Shown here: positions 1-8,150 of the stretch, one piece after another
Layout of the letters: every line of letters starts with the position of its first letter
Position numbering within the stretch: the first letter of the stretch is position 1
NCBI RefSeq assembly: GCF_014193695.1
Contig: NZ_JACHZR010000001.1
Span: forward strand, 99,309-163,308
From: Rhizobium sp. BK316
GTDB lineage: Bacteria > Pseudomonadota > Alphaproteobacteria > Rhizobiales > Rhizobiaceae
Reading direction: 5' to 3'
DNA length: 64,000 bases
The notes under the pieces: generated by a model
Database searches by the model: none
What the model saw: only the letters and a program-made list of their open reading frames with translations
What the model was told of the DNA's origin: nothing
Translations under genes and position numbers: made by a program

Positions 1-2
1 CC

Positions 3-488
3 GATCCGGAATTCTCCAAGTTTTCCGCAACAGTCAATGTCACGACGCCGTTCGAGATTTCCGGTCAGCAGCTGCAAGTCGCGACGATAATCAATGGACA
101 GTATTCGCCGGATAATCTGTTCGGGGCCGAGCAGCTTTCACTTGGCGGCTACAGCAATGTGCGCGGCACGCGCGACAGCGTGCTTTTCGGCAATAACGGT
201 GTCTTCACGCGCAACGAAATCGTCTGGCGCACGCAGCCATGGGCAGGCAATAGGATGCTCGCCGACAGACTGGGCGAGTTGCGTCCCTATGCCGGCATCG
301 ATTACGGCCATGTATTCGGGCAAGCGCGTTTCGGCATTGAAAGCGGTGACATCGCCAGCTGGACAGTTGGAAGCCGGCTTTCGGGCGGGACGGTCAGCGC
401 CGACCTTGGATATTCCCACATCTTCAAAAGCACCGCCGATACCAACATGTGGGATCTGTTTTTCGTGAGCGCCTCGCTGCAGTTCTGA
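3..488 (+). CDS. TpsB/ShlB-type outer-membrane transporter, C-terminal part
   Basis: The frame is open from the left edge to the stop at 486-488, giving 161 residues of a protein that begins outside the window. The sequence is outer-membrane beta-barrel: alternating hydrophobic strands, a GGYSNVRGTR segment near residue 50 that resembles the conserved VRG(F/Y) loop region of two-partner secretion transporters, and a terminal phenylalanine (SASLQF) typical of barrels inserted by BamA. The family (ShlB/FhaC/HecB) exports a large TpsA exoprotein across the outer membrane. The partner gene is not visible. It could also be another Omp85-family barrel, but the VRG segment and C-terminal strand favour TpsB. 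Confidence 0.75.
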   Translation, partial: DPEFSKFSATVNVTTPFEISGQQLQVATIINGQYSPDNLFGAEQLSLGGYSNVRGTRDSVLFGNNGVFTRNEIVWRTQPWAGNRMLADRLGELRPYAGIDYGHVFGQARFGIESGDIASWTVGSRLSGGTVSADLGYSHIFKSTADTNMWDLFFVSASLQF

Positions 489-568
489 ATGACCAGCTGC
501 GCTCACGCGCAAGGACATGAGCAATAGCGAGTGTAATTCATGACGGCAAACTGCGGTTTCATTGCATG

Positions 569-1513
569 TTAAATTGAAAAAATCAGGCTTGCGGCGCCTA
601 TCAATCCCGCATGGCTCCCGAGTTGCGCCGGCACCACGGGCACGTCGCGATAGGCGGGCATCACTCGCTCGTGAATGGTAGCCTCAATCGATCGCCGAAG
701 GAGATCGTATCCGTGGGAAATTCCACCGCCCATGACGATCATGTCGGGCGAATAGAGATGGAGCAGATTGGTAAAGCCGATGCCCAGCCAGCGGGCTTCC
801 TGGTCCATCAGCCCAAGTGCCGTTTCGTCGCCGGCGCGCGCCGCCTCGACAACGTGTCGACCGGTCACCTCGCCATCGTGGGACAGCGTTCGCAGCGCCG
901 AACCGTCGCCGGGTTTTGTAAGAGCCGTCGCACGCCGGCCGAGTGCAGTGCCCGACGCCACCGCCTCGAAGCAGCCCACCGCCCCGCAAAGGCATCGTTC
1001 GCTCTCGCTCGTAATGGTCATATGGCCGATTTCGCCAGCGAGCCCGCGGCGCCCATGCATGATCCGGCCATCGGAGATCACCCCGCCGCCAATGCCGGTA
1101 GACACGGTGACGAATACCAGCGAGGCCGCGCCACGGCCGGCGCCGAAACGCCATTCGCCGAGAGCGGCGGCGTTCGCATCGTTCTCCAGCCGCACCGGCA
1201 GGTTCAGGCGGTCCTGAAGAAGGCGCGCGAGGGGCACTTCACGCCAGCCCGAGAGGGTCGGCGGTGCGGTGAGAATGCCAGCGACCGGATCGAGCGGGCC
1301 GGGTGCTCCAATGCCAATGCCGAGCGGTCTGGTGTCGGGAACTTCCGAGCAGGTTTTTTTCGCAAGCATCGCGATCTGCTCGATAACTGCATCCGGTCCA
1401 TCCCTGGCGCGCGTCGGCATGGACGCGAAGGCCAGCAATTTGCCGCCGTCGCCGACCAGTGCTGCGCGCAACTCCGTTCCACCCAGATCGAATGCAAGCG
1501 CAATCCTGCTCAT
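569..1513 (-). CDS. ROK family sugar kinase
   Basis: A 314-residue ROK protein without an N-terminal DNA-binding domain, so a kinase rather than a repressor. The phosphate-binding FDLGGTE motif is at residues 8-14, a LENDANAAALGE segment carries the catalytic-Asp region, a TVSTGIGGGVI loop follows, and the zinc motif CLCGAVGCFE is intact. ROK kinases phosphorylate glucose, N-acetylglucosamine, N-acetylmannosamine, allose or fructose; the substrate here cannot be read from sequence. It is the last gene of a six-gene minus-strand operon. Its ATG overlaps the stop of the epimerase-like gene by one base (TGATG), which implies translational coupling. Confidence 0.92.
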   Translation of the reverse strand: MSRIALAFDLGGTELRAALVGDGGKLLAFASMPTRARDGPDAVIEQIAMLAKKTCSEVPDTRPLGIGIGAPGPLDPVAGILTAPPTLSGWREVPLARLLQDRLNLPVRLENDANAAALGEWRFGAGRGAASLVFVTVSTGIGGGVISDGRIMHGRRGLAGEIGHMTITSESERCLCGAVGCFEAVASGTALGRRATALTKPGDGSALRTLSHDGEVTGRHVVEAARAGDETALGLMDQEARWLGIGFTNLLHLYSPDMIVMGGGISHGYDLLRRSIEATIHERVMPAYRDVPVVPAQLGSHAGLIGAASLIFSI

Positions 1514-2232
1514 CAGGGCTGGGTCTCCAAAGCATGCAGCCAGGCAATACGCCCCGGCAGATCCTTGTCACCGAACGCCAACGATCCGAGCACGACCGTC
1601 TCGGCGCCTGCTGCCCGCAACAGTGGAACCGTCTGTTCACGGATGCCGCCGTCTGCCGCAAGAACAATCTCCTGTTCGCGTCCGACACGCTTCATCAGCG
1701 ACCGCGCTTCACGCAGCCGGTCGCAGGCTTTGTCCGAAAGGCTTTGTCCCTTGACGCCGATCGATGTCCCGAGCAGCGTGAAGAAAGCGACCTCGGTGAG
1801 GAACGGTTCTGCTTCGGTGATCGGAGTTTCCAGCCGCAGAACGACGCCGGCTTCGGCCCCGAGCTCCTTTGCGAGTGCCACCGCGCGCAGGCCGGCTTCG
1901 CCGTTCTCGGCATGAACGCTGACGAGACCGGCGCCCGCCTCGATGAACTGGCGCGTCTGCTCCTCGACAATCTCGGCCTCGACCATCAGATGCACGTGGA
2001 TCGGCTTTGCCGTCAGCCTGGCGATGCGGGCGACGAAATCGGGAAAGAACAGGAAGCCGGGCGTAAAGCGCGCGTCGGCAACGTCGATATGGTGGAGATC
2101 GACATAGGGCTCGATACGGTGAAGGTCGCGCTCCATATTGGCGAGATCTGCGGACCAGAGCGAAAACTCGCCGAGCAGTCTGTGCCGGGGCAATGCGGCG
2201 ATGGCGCCGCCCGGAAGAGGTTTCGATGTCAT
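1513..2232 (-). CDS. Ribulose-phosphate 3-epimerase-like protein
   Basis: A 239-residue TIM-barrel protein of the ribulose-phosphate 3-epimerase family. Visible family marks are the metal-binding HIDVAD strand near residue 48, the VHLMVE strand, and the LAADGGI strand with the second catalytic aspartate. The HIDVADARFTPGF segment departs from the housekeeping HxDxMDGxFVPN form, so this is probably a specialised epimerase for a pathway sugar phosphate (allulose-6-phosphate 3-epimerase is one known relative) rather than the pentose-phosphate enzyme. It overlaps the upstream hydrolase gene by four bases (ATGA) and is coupled to the ROK kinase downstream. Acting on the product of that kinase is an inference from gene order. 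Confidence 0.85.
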   Translation of the reverse strand: MTSKPLPGGAIAALPRHRLLGEFSLWSADLANMERDLHRIEPYVDLHHIDVADARFTPGFLFFPDFVARIARLTAKPIHVHLMVEAEIVEEQTRQFIEAGAGLVSVHAENGEAGLRAVALAKELGAEAGVVLRLETPITEAEPFLTEVAFFTLLGTSIGVKGQSLSDKACDRLREARSLMKRVGREQEIVLAADGGIREQTVPLLRAAGAETVVLGSLAFGDKDLPGRIAWLHALETQP

Positions 2233-3062
2233 GGGTGAGCGACGCTCCGATGTTTGAATTCTGTGTCGAGGAACTGCAGGATGACCGTTCGGACCGCAGC
2301 GAAATGCGCTTCGGCATCCGCTGCCTTCGCAGGGACTTCGAGGAAATGCGCATTTGGAAGTGTGTCAGCTATCACCTGTGCGACGGCGAGAGGGTGAATG
2401 GCATCCTGCCGGTTGCCGAGGACGAGAGCGGGAACAGAAAGCTTTGCCGCGTCCTCTTGCAAAACGCCGGTTCCATCCGAGGCGATGTCGCACAGGACGT
2501 CTGCGAAATCAGGCGCATCCGGGCGTTCGAAATAACCAAGCAGGGACGCGAGATTGTCTGGCGCGTCCATCCGCAGACGTTCCGCCGTCGCGGATCTTGC
2601 AAAAAGTGTCTGGCCGTCGGCACGCGAATGAGATCGAAGCAATGCCGCGATCTCGCGGATCGGCGCGAGATTGTCTGGGGCTTGGGCAAACGACCAGGCC
2701 GGTCGCACCAGGATGAGGCCCATGACACGCTCGGGATATGTTTTGGCCAGATGCAGCGCGATGGCTGCGCCCATCGAGACGCCGCCGGCGATGAAGCGAT
2801 CTACTCCCTTTTCGTCTGCTGCGGCGATGACGTCGGCTGCAAACATCGCAATCGAGAAGGGGCGGCGCGTGCCGAGCGTCGAGTTGCCATGCCCGCGGCA
2901 CTCGGTCGTGATCCGCCGCCAGTCTAGCCCCGCGGGGATAACCTGCGCGACCTGCGCCTCATCGCCGCCGAGCCCGTGTTGAAAGAGCAAGGCTTTGCCT
3001 GTCCCGCAGTCGTAGACTGAAAGGTCGGCATCGTCTCGTTTGAAGGCGATGCGCGTCTTCAT
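2229..3062 (-). CDS. Alpha/beta hydrolase
   Basis: A 277-residue alpha/beta-hydrolase-fold protein with no signal peptide, so cytoplasmic. The oxyanion-hole HG lies in LLFQHGLGG, the nucleophile Ser in GGVSMGAA near residue 95, the acidic residue probably in LGNRQDAIHP, and a His near the C-terminus (AEAHFAAV). Family members hydrolyse esters, lactones or C-C bonds. In an operon of sugar dehydrogenases and isomerases, a lactonase or an esterase removing an acyl decoration is the likely role, but this is inference. It overlaps both neighbours by four bases (ATGA), so the operon is translationally coupled. Confidence 0.88.
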   Translation of the reverse strand: MKTRIAFKRDDADLSVYDCGTGKALLFQHGLGGDEAQVAQVIPAGLDWRRITTECRGHGNSTLGTRRPFSIAMFAADVIAAADEKGVDRFIAGGVSMGAAIALHLAKTYPERVMGLILVRPAWSFAQAPDNLAPIREIAALLRSHSRADGQTLFARSATAERLRMDAPDNLASLLGYFERPDAPDFADVLCDIASDGTGVLQEDAAKLSVPALVLGNRQDAIHPLAVAQVIADTLPNAHFLEVPAKAADAEAHFAAVRTVILQFLDTEFKHRSVAHP

Positions 3063-3880
3063 CGGATCAGATCCGAAAGAAATCTGGCGACGGCGGGTGC
3101 TTCTTCTGCCGTAAGACCGTGCGTGACGAACGCACCGTTAAAACCGGTCGCGCGCAGGCCGTCGATGAAGGCAGGGAAATCGACGATGCCCTGACCCGCC
3201 GTCGCGAAGCGGCCATCGGCATAACGATCCTTCGCATGGGCCATCGTCACATGCTCGGCCGAGATATCGATCGCCCTCGCAATAATGTCGAACACTTCGG
3301 CCGGTGTCGCCCGCTCGAAGAGGTTTGCCGGATCAAGCACGATGCGCAGGCGCCTCGACCCCATCTCTCCGATCAGCCGCACCGCATCGGCGGCGGAGGT
3401 GACGATGTTTGCCTGTTCCGGCTCGATGCCGAGATCGATGTCGTGCCGCTCGGCGAGTTCCAGCGCTTTTTCCATTTCGGCCGCCATATCGGCCCAGGCG
3501 GACGGAAGCGCGTTATCCGGATGATACATCCATTGGTCTTGGGCATGGCGGCTGCCGGTGCAGAGCGTCACCAGCGGAATCTGCAAGGCCGCTGCCGTTT
3601 CGATCACCACGCCAAGCTGTTTGAGCCCTCTTTCCCGCACGGACCTGTCCGGATGGGCCATGTTATAGGTGCCTGAAAGTGCCGCGAGCGAAACGCCGGT
3701 CACTTCGGATGCAGCCTGGATCGCTGCGATCGTTTCCGGCGCCACTGCATCCGGCATCGATGGCAGGCCGACGCAGGCGAGATTGAACTGAGTCGTCGCA
3801 AATCCGTTGTCGCGCACGGCCGAGAGCACCTGCCGGGGATCGGTGCCGGGGAAGGTCTTTGCGAAGATGCCAAGCTGCAT
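3059..3880 (-). CDS. Sugar phosphate isomerase/epimerase (xylose isomerase-like TIM barrel)
   Basis: A 273-residue protein of the AP-endonuclease-2/xylose-isomerase-like TIM-barrel family. Candidate divalent-metal ligands lie at the ends of barrel strands: Glu in DLGIEPEQ, Asp in RIVLDPANLFE, His in MAHAKDR, and a C-terminal TH in GAFVTHG. The family includes hydroxypyruvate isomerase, inosose isomerase (IolI), ketose 3-epimerases and inosose dehydratase (IolE); sequence alone does not separate these. It lies between the hydrolase gene (4-base overlap) and a Gfo/Idh dehydrogenase gene (1-base TGATG overlap). Pairing with a dehydrogenase suggests isomerisation or dehydration of a keto-sugar or keto-inositol. 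Confidence 0.88.
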   Translation of the reverse strand: MQLGIFAKTFPGTDPRQVLSAVRDNGFATTQFNLACVGLPSMPDAVAPETIAAIQAASEVTGVSLAALSGTYNMAHPDRSVRERGLKQLGVVIETAAALQIPLVTLCTGSRHAQDQWMYHPDNALPSAWADMAAEMEKALELAERHDIDLGIEPEQANIVTSAADAVRLIGEMGSRRLRIVLDPANLFERATPAEVFDIIARAIDISAEHVTMAHAKDRYADGRFATAGQGIVDFPAFIDGLRATGFNGAFVTHGLTAEEAPAVARFLSDLIR

Positions 3881-4956
3881 CAGACGGACCCCGTGACGGT
3901 TGCGAGTTCGACACGTTCGCCCGTTTCGACCGAGCGGGCGATGGCGACCATGGCGCGGATGGAGGCGATGCCGTCCTCTATATCGGCGCCGCGCATCGGC
4001 GCTCCGTTCAGCACGGTATCGGCAAGCCCTTCCAACTGCCGGCGGAAGAAGTGCCCGTCAGCTCCGAGCGGCTTGCGGGTCGTCGCGTCCTTTTCGTGGA
4101 AGATCTCGACTTCACTTGCCCTGAGGTACCAGGGATTGAAGGTCCTGGCGATTACCGAACCGTTTTCGCCATAGAGCTGGAAGCCCTCATGCCAGTCCAT
4201 GCGGACGGCCACCGTCAGATCGAGATGACCGAGCGCGTCATTGGCGAATTCGGTTTCCACGAACCAGCAATAGGTGCCGGCGCGCTCGAGAAGGCGGGCT
4301 CGCACTGCGACGATCTCGCCACATAGGAAACGGGCGGTATCGACGAGATGCGAGCCATGCGCCAGCATGAAATACTGGCGCAGGTCAGCCTTGGGATTTC
4401 CGGAGGGTTTTCTGGCGAATTTGCTGGTGATCGGCAGCGGCTGGACCGCATCGGTATTGGTGTAGCGGTGGGTGGAGTCGCAGTACCAGGCTTTCAGCGC
4501 GAAAATCTCGCCGATATCGTCACGGACGAAATCCCGGGCAGCCTCCAGCGCCGGGTCGAACCGCTTCATGTGACCGACCTGCAGCACCTTTCCGGAGCGC
4601 TTGACGGCGTCGGCGAGCGCCTGGCCTTCCTCGACCGTCACACCGGTGGGCTTCTCGCAGAGCACATGCTTTCCAGCATCTAGCGCTTTGATGGACATCG
4701 GTACGTGATAGGCATCCGACGTGGCGATGATGACGGCTTCGAGCTCGGGATCCGCGAGCATCGCGTCATAATCGGCATACATCTTGTGTGGTTCGTATGT
4801 CGCGCCCATGCGCGCGAGCAGGTCAGGTGCTGCATCACAGATGGCGTAGAGGTCGGCATTCCCAGCCTTCACGCAGGATTCGAGATGGGCGAACTGTGCG
4901 ATCGGGCCGCAGCCGAGCACACCCACACGCAGCCGTCGGTCTTCCTTACGGATCAT
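3880..4956 (-). CDS. Gfo/Idh/MocA family oxidoreductase
   Basis: A 358-residue NAD(P)-dependent dehydrogenase. The Rossmann motif GVLGCGPIAQ lies at residues 12-21, the catalytic Lys in the CEKPTG motif near residue 98, and a GSHLVDTARF segment carries the family's HxxxD-type active-site pair near residue 185. The family oxidises sugars or inositols at a ring hydroxyl, often to 3-keto or 2-keto products. It is the second gene transcribed in the operon, 9 bases after the IolE-like gene, and overlaps the next start by one base. With the second Gfo/Idh gene on the opposite strand the locus has two such dehydrogenases, which suggests oxidation and later reduction of the same ring. Confidence 0.92.
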   Translation of the reverse strand: MIRKEDRRLRVGVLGCGPIAQFAHLESCVKAGNADLYAICDAAPDLLARMGATYEPHKMYADYDAMLADPELEAVIIATSDAYHVPMSIKALDAGKHVLCEKPTGVTVEEGQALADAVKRSGKVLQVGHMKRFDPALEAARDFVRDDIGEIFALKAWYCDSTHRYTNTDAVQPLPITSKFARKPSGNPKADLRQYFMLAHGSHLVDTARFLCGEIVAVRARLLERAGTYCWFVETEFANDALGHLDLTVAVRMDWHEGFQLYGENGSVIARTFNPWYLRASEVEIFHEKDATTRKPLGADGHFFRRQLEGLADTVLNGAPMRGADIEDGIASIRAMVAIARSVETGERVELATVTGSV

Positions 4957-4965
4957 ATCTCTTCC

Positions 4966-5793
4966 TCAGGCGCCGTAGCGGCGCATCGTTTCGCGGTTCG
5001 TCCTGACGGCTGTCGCAGGGTCGGCAGCGGCCGTGTCTGATTCCTCTTCCAAGACCAGCCAGCCATTGAAGCGCGGCGCGGCAGCGACGATCTCGATCAC
5101 GGCGGGCGTATCGCAGACCCCTTTGCCAAGCATGGCCCATTTGCCCTCTGCATCGACGTCCTTGAGGTGCAGATAGCGGATACGGTCCTGATAGGTTCGC
5201 AGCGTATCCAGAATATCGTCGTGGCCGCGCAGAATATGGCCGGTATCCGGCACCCAGCCGACGAGGTTCTTGTCGAGAAGCGAGAAGATCCGGTCATAAT
5301 CGGCACGGTCGAACAGCAGCGTATTGTGGTGCGAGCTCGGATGCACAGCGATATCCACGCCCGATGCCTTGCCCAGTTCGCCGGCCCGATTGTAGAATTC
5401 CGCGGCGATTTCGAATTTCGCCTCCCGTGGTCCTTCGGAGACAACCGTCGCCGAACCGATCGAAACGAGGGCGCCGGAAAAGGCAGCCGCGAAATCGATC
5501 CAGCGCTGCGTGGTCCTGAGGTCGTTGTCGATCTCTTGCCTGACGGTGAAGCCGCTTTTCGAGCCGATCGCCAAAGAAACCAGCATCAGGCCATGTTTCT
5601 TCAGGCTCGCGGCGAAATCGTCGGGACTATCCGCGTAGTGGCCGATCATCGTGTCGGTAATCTCGATGCCCGCATAGCCGCCCTCCGCAATGGCCTCCAG
5701 CAGATCGTCTGGACCGCCATTCCAGTTTTTCCCGAGCATTTCCCAGGTGAATGTCTGGCAGCCGACTTTCAGGTCTTTGATACTCATGCCCAT
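4966..5793 (-). CDS. Sugar phosphate isomerase/epimerase, IolE-like
   Basis: A 275-residue xylose-isomerase-like TIM barrel, first gene of the minus-strand operon. The C-terminal half has metal-site segments seen in inosose dehydratase and related lyases: IAVHPSSHHNT, VGWVPDTGH, RYLHLKDVD and WLVLEEESD. IolE dehydrates 2-keto-myo-inositol, and a keto-sugar dehydratase or epimerase is a reasonable general assignment. It shares little visible sequence with the other TIM barrel at 3059-3880, so the two are not a recent duplication. The only likely promoter for the operon is in the 245-base divergent gap that follows, shared with the gene starting at 6039. Confidence 0.86.
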   Translation of the reverse strand: MGMSIKDLKVGCQTFTWEMLGKNWNGGPDDLLEAIAEGGYAGIEITDTMIGHYADSPDDFAASLKKHGLMLVSLAIGSKSGFTVRQEIDNDLRTTQRWIDFAAAFSGALVSIGSATVVSEGPREAKFEIAAEFYNRAGELGKASGVDIAVHPSSHHNTLLFDRADYDRIFSLLDKNLVGWVPDTGHILRGHDDILDTLRTYQDRIRYLHLKDVDAEGKWAMLGKGVCDTPAVIEIVAAAPRFNGWLVLEEESDTAAADPATAVRTNRETMRRYGA

Positions 5794-5991
5794 TCCTTGA
5801 CTTCGTCCTGCGTAGGCTTCGTTGATATGCCGCTGGACCGGTATGACCGCGCTTTTGGCATGATGGCGAAGTGGCGACGTTCCCTGGCAAGCCGCGTGTG
5901 ATGGTCGGATCGCTATTTCCGCATGGTTTATAAAAATTTATCGCGCGTCAAGAAATAAAATGTTCTATAGCGATTGTCGCGGCAGCGATGC

Positions 5992-6001
5992 CCATCGATG
6001 G
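5992..6001. promoter_or_regulatory. Candidate operator, perfect palindrome in the divergent promoter region
   Basis: The gap 5794-6038 separates two divergent catabolic units and is AT-rich around 5925-5965, as expected of promoters. CCATCGATGG is a perfect 10-base palindrome, and the flanks extend it to GCCCA-N7-TGGGC (5990-6006). It lies about 40 bases before the ATG at 6039 and before that gene's GGGGAGG ribosome site. The nearby LacI-type repressor gene (8138-9172) is the obvious candidate binder, but no second copy was seen, so the link is tentative. Confidence 0.3.
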
Positions 6002-6038
6002 TGGGCAAAACATCTGAAATTGGTGGGGAGGCCAATTC

Positions 6039-7187
6039 ATGAAAGCATATCCGGGAACCAGGCTGGGCATCGGCGTGATCGGCTGCGGCAATATCTCGAT
6101 GACCTATCTACGTAATGCCGGCCTGTTTGCCGGGGTCGAATTGAGGGCCTGTGCCGACATATCATCCGACATGTCGGCACTGAGGGCGAAGGAATACGGC
6201 ATCCGGGCAATGGAGGTCGATGCGCTCTTGGCAGACCCCGAAGTCGATCTTGTCCTGAACCTTACGATCCCTGCCGTCCATTTCGACGTGACGATGTCGG
6301 CGCTTTCCGCCGGCAAGCACGTCTTCACCGAAAAGCCGCTCGCGACGTCGGCCGCTGAAGGACGGAAGCTTGTGACCGAGGCCAAAAGTCGCGATCTCTT
6401 GTTGGGTTCGGCTCCCGATACATTCCTCGGTGCCGCCGGCCGGCGTGCGCGAGGCTTGATGGATGCAGGTGCGATCGGTCGCCCGGTCAGCGGCACCGCC
6501 TTCATGTTCGGCCGCGGCATGGAGCATTGGCATCCCAATCCGCAATTCTACTATCAACCCGGTGGCGGGCCGATGTTCGACATGGGTCCCTATTATCTGA
6601 CGATGCTGGTCAATCTGCTCGGCCCGGTGAAAAGCGTCATGGCGATGGCGACGAAAGGCCAGGAAGAGCGGCTGATCACCGCTGACGGCCCCTTCAAGAA
6701 CACCAGCTTCAAAGTTGGGACGCCGACCAACGTGCTCTCGCTTCTCGAGTTTCAATCGGGCGCGACGGTGAATTTTGGTACGTCGTGGGATGTCTTCCGG
6801 CATTCCAATCATCCGATCGAATTGCACGGTACGGAGGGTTCGTTGCGCCTGCCTGATCCCGATACATTCGGCGGAACGGTCTCGCTTTCCGAGCGCGGCG
6901 CGGAATGGAAGAATTTCGAAAGCGAGGGCGAGTTGTATGGCGCCCTGAACTGGCCGTATAGCGCTCCCGACCGCGCCAACTATCGCATGCTGGGCGTTGC
7001 CGATCTCGTCCGCGCGCTTGGCGAGGGCAGGGCGCCGCGCGCCTCCGGCGATTTGGCGCTTCATGTTCTCGAGATCATGGAGGCGACCCTGGCATCCAGC
7101 GAGACCAGGAGCGCGGTTGCGATCGCGGGCACAGTCGCACAACCGCCGCTGCTTGGGGACGATGAAGCTCGCAGCCTGCTTGCTTGA
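6039..7187 (+). CDS. Gfo/Idh/MocA family oxidoreductase
   Basis: A 382-residue NAD(P)-dependent dehydrogenase with the Rossmann motif GVIGCGNIS at residues 9-17, the EKPLAT motif with the catalytic Lys near residue 104, and GPYYLTMLVNLLG in the place of the active-site His/Asp segment. The His of the usual HxxxD pair is not evident there (MGPYYLTML), so its chemistry may differ from that of the sister enzyme at 3880. A strong GGGGAGG ribosome site precedes the ATG. It is divergent from the six-gene operon and followed after 9 bases by an esterase gene. Co-regulation with the opposite operon is likely from the shared gap. Confidence 0.92.
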   Translation: MKAYPGTRLGIGVIGCGNISMTYLRNAGLFAGVELRACADISSDMSALRAKEYGIRAMEVDALLADPEVDLVLNLTIPAVHFDVTMSALSAGKHVFTEKPLATSAAEGRKLVTEAKSRDLLLGSAPDTFLGAAGRRARGLMDAGAIGRPVSGTAFMFGRGMEHWHPNPQFYYQPGGGPMFDMGPYYLTMLVNLLGPVKSVMAMATKGQEERLITADGPFKNTSFKVGTPTNVLSLLEFQSGATVNFGTSWDVFRHSNHPIELHGTEGSLRLPDPDTFGGTVSLSERGAEWKNFESEGELYGALNWPYSAPDRANYRMLGVADLVRALGEGRAPRASGDLALHVLEIMEATLASSETRSAVAIAGTVAQPPLLGDDEARSLLA

Positions 7188-7196
7188 GGTGAAGCG

Positions 7197-8150
7197 ATGA
7201 AAGATCGATTGGATCCCGGCGCCGCGCATGTCCTGGCGCTCGGTCGCGCCGCAAACCAACCGCCCTTTGAGCGGGGGACAGTAAACGAGGCGCGCGCTGC
7301 CTACGATGTGGGTTGCCCGACATTGCAGGGCGATCGCGAGCCGGTCGCGGCCATCGAGGACAGAGCGATCGTTGGGACGGGCGGCCCGATCCCGCTCAGA
7401 ATCTATCGCGGTGTGGGTGCTCCGAACGCGGATGCGCCCGCACTTCTCTATCTTCACGGCGGCGGCTGGGTCGTCGGTACACTTGAATCCCATGACGAGA
7501 TCTGCCGTTGGTTTGCAAATATCGGCGCCTGTATCGTATTTTGCCCGGAATACCGGCTGGCGCCCGAGCACAAGTTCCCGGCGGGCCTGGAAGATTGCGT
7601 ATCGGCGCTTGCCCATGTGGTGGAGCAGGCAAGCGCGCTCGGTATCGATCCAGATCGGATCGCGGTGGCGGGCGATAGTGCCGGCGGCAATCTGGCTGCT
7701 GTCCTATCGCTTCTCTCGCGGGATGGCGTTGCGCGGAAAATCTCGGCGCAACTTCTGCTCTATCCCAACACCGATGCCGGGCAGACGACCGACAGCTTTG
7801 TCAGGTTTTCAGAAGGATACGGTTTGACGGCCTCAACGATGCGCTGGTTCCGGAATCATTATGTCCGCGACGTGGCTGATATCGCTGATTGGCGCGTCTC
7901 TCCCCTGCGCGTCGGAAATGTCGCGGGCTTGCCACCGGCCTTCGTCGCGATTGCGGGCCAGGATATCCTCGCAGACGAAGGCGAGGCCTATGCCCGCCGG
8001 CTTGCCGAGGCGGGTGTCCCTGTAATCCTGCGGCGCTGGCAGGATCAGATCCATGGCTTCGTTTCCATGGGGCGGCACATTCCGGCGGCGCGGCGGGCGG
8101 TGGAAGAGGCGGTTGCCGGATGGCGCAGCCTCGTCGATCACGCCGACTGA
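7197..8150 (+). CDS. Alpha/beta hydrolase, HSL (hormone-sensitive lipase) family esterase
   Basis: A 317-residue esterase of the bacterial HSL/family IV group. The hallmark HGGGW oxyanion motif is near residue 90, the nucleophile Ser sits in GDSAGG near residue 160, the acid in AGQDILADE, and the His in DQIHGF near residue 285. There is no signal peptide, so it is cytoplasmic and acts on short-chain esters. A GAGGTG ribosome site lies just before the ATG, 9 bases after the dehydrogenase stop, so the two form an operon. It may remove acetyl or other acyl groups from an imported sugar. Its 3' end overlaps the convergent LacI gene by 13 bases. Confidence 0.92.
   Translation: MKDRLDPGAAHVLALGRAANQPPFERGTVNEARAAYDVGCPTLQGDREPVAAIEDRAIVGTGGPIPLRIYRGVGAPNADAPALLYLHGGGWVVGTLESHDEICRWFANIGACIVFCPEYRLAPEHKFPAGLEDCVSALAHVVEQASALGIDPDRIAVAGDSAGGNLAAVLSLLSRDGVARKISAQLLLYPNTDAGQTTDSFVRFSEGYGLTASTMRWFRNHYVRDVADIADWRVSPLRVGNVAGLPPAFVAIAGQDILADEGEAYARRLAEAGVPVILRRWQDQIHGFVSMGRHIPAARRAVEEAVAGWRSLVDHAD

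Noticed and set aside
611..1915. 434-codon plus-strand frame
   Set aside because: It lies opposite the ROK kinase and epimerase-like genes and carries no motif or ribosome site.
6162..7616. 484-codon minus-strand frame spanning two genes
   Set aside because: It lies opposite the Gfo/Idh and esterase genes, both of which have strong motifs; the translation is rich in Arg and His as expected of antisense GC-rich DNA.
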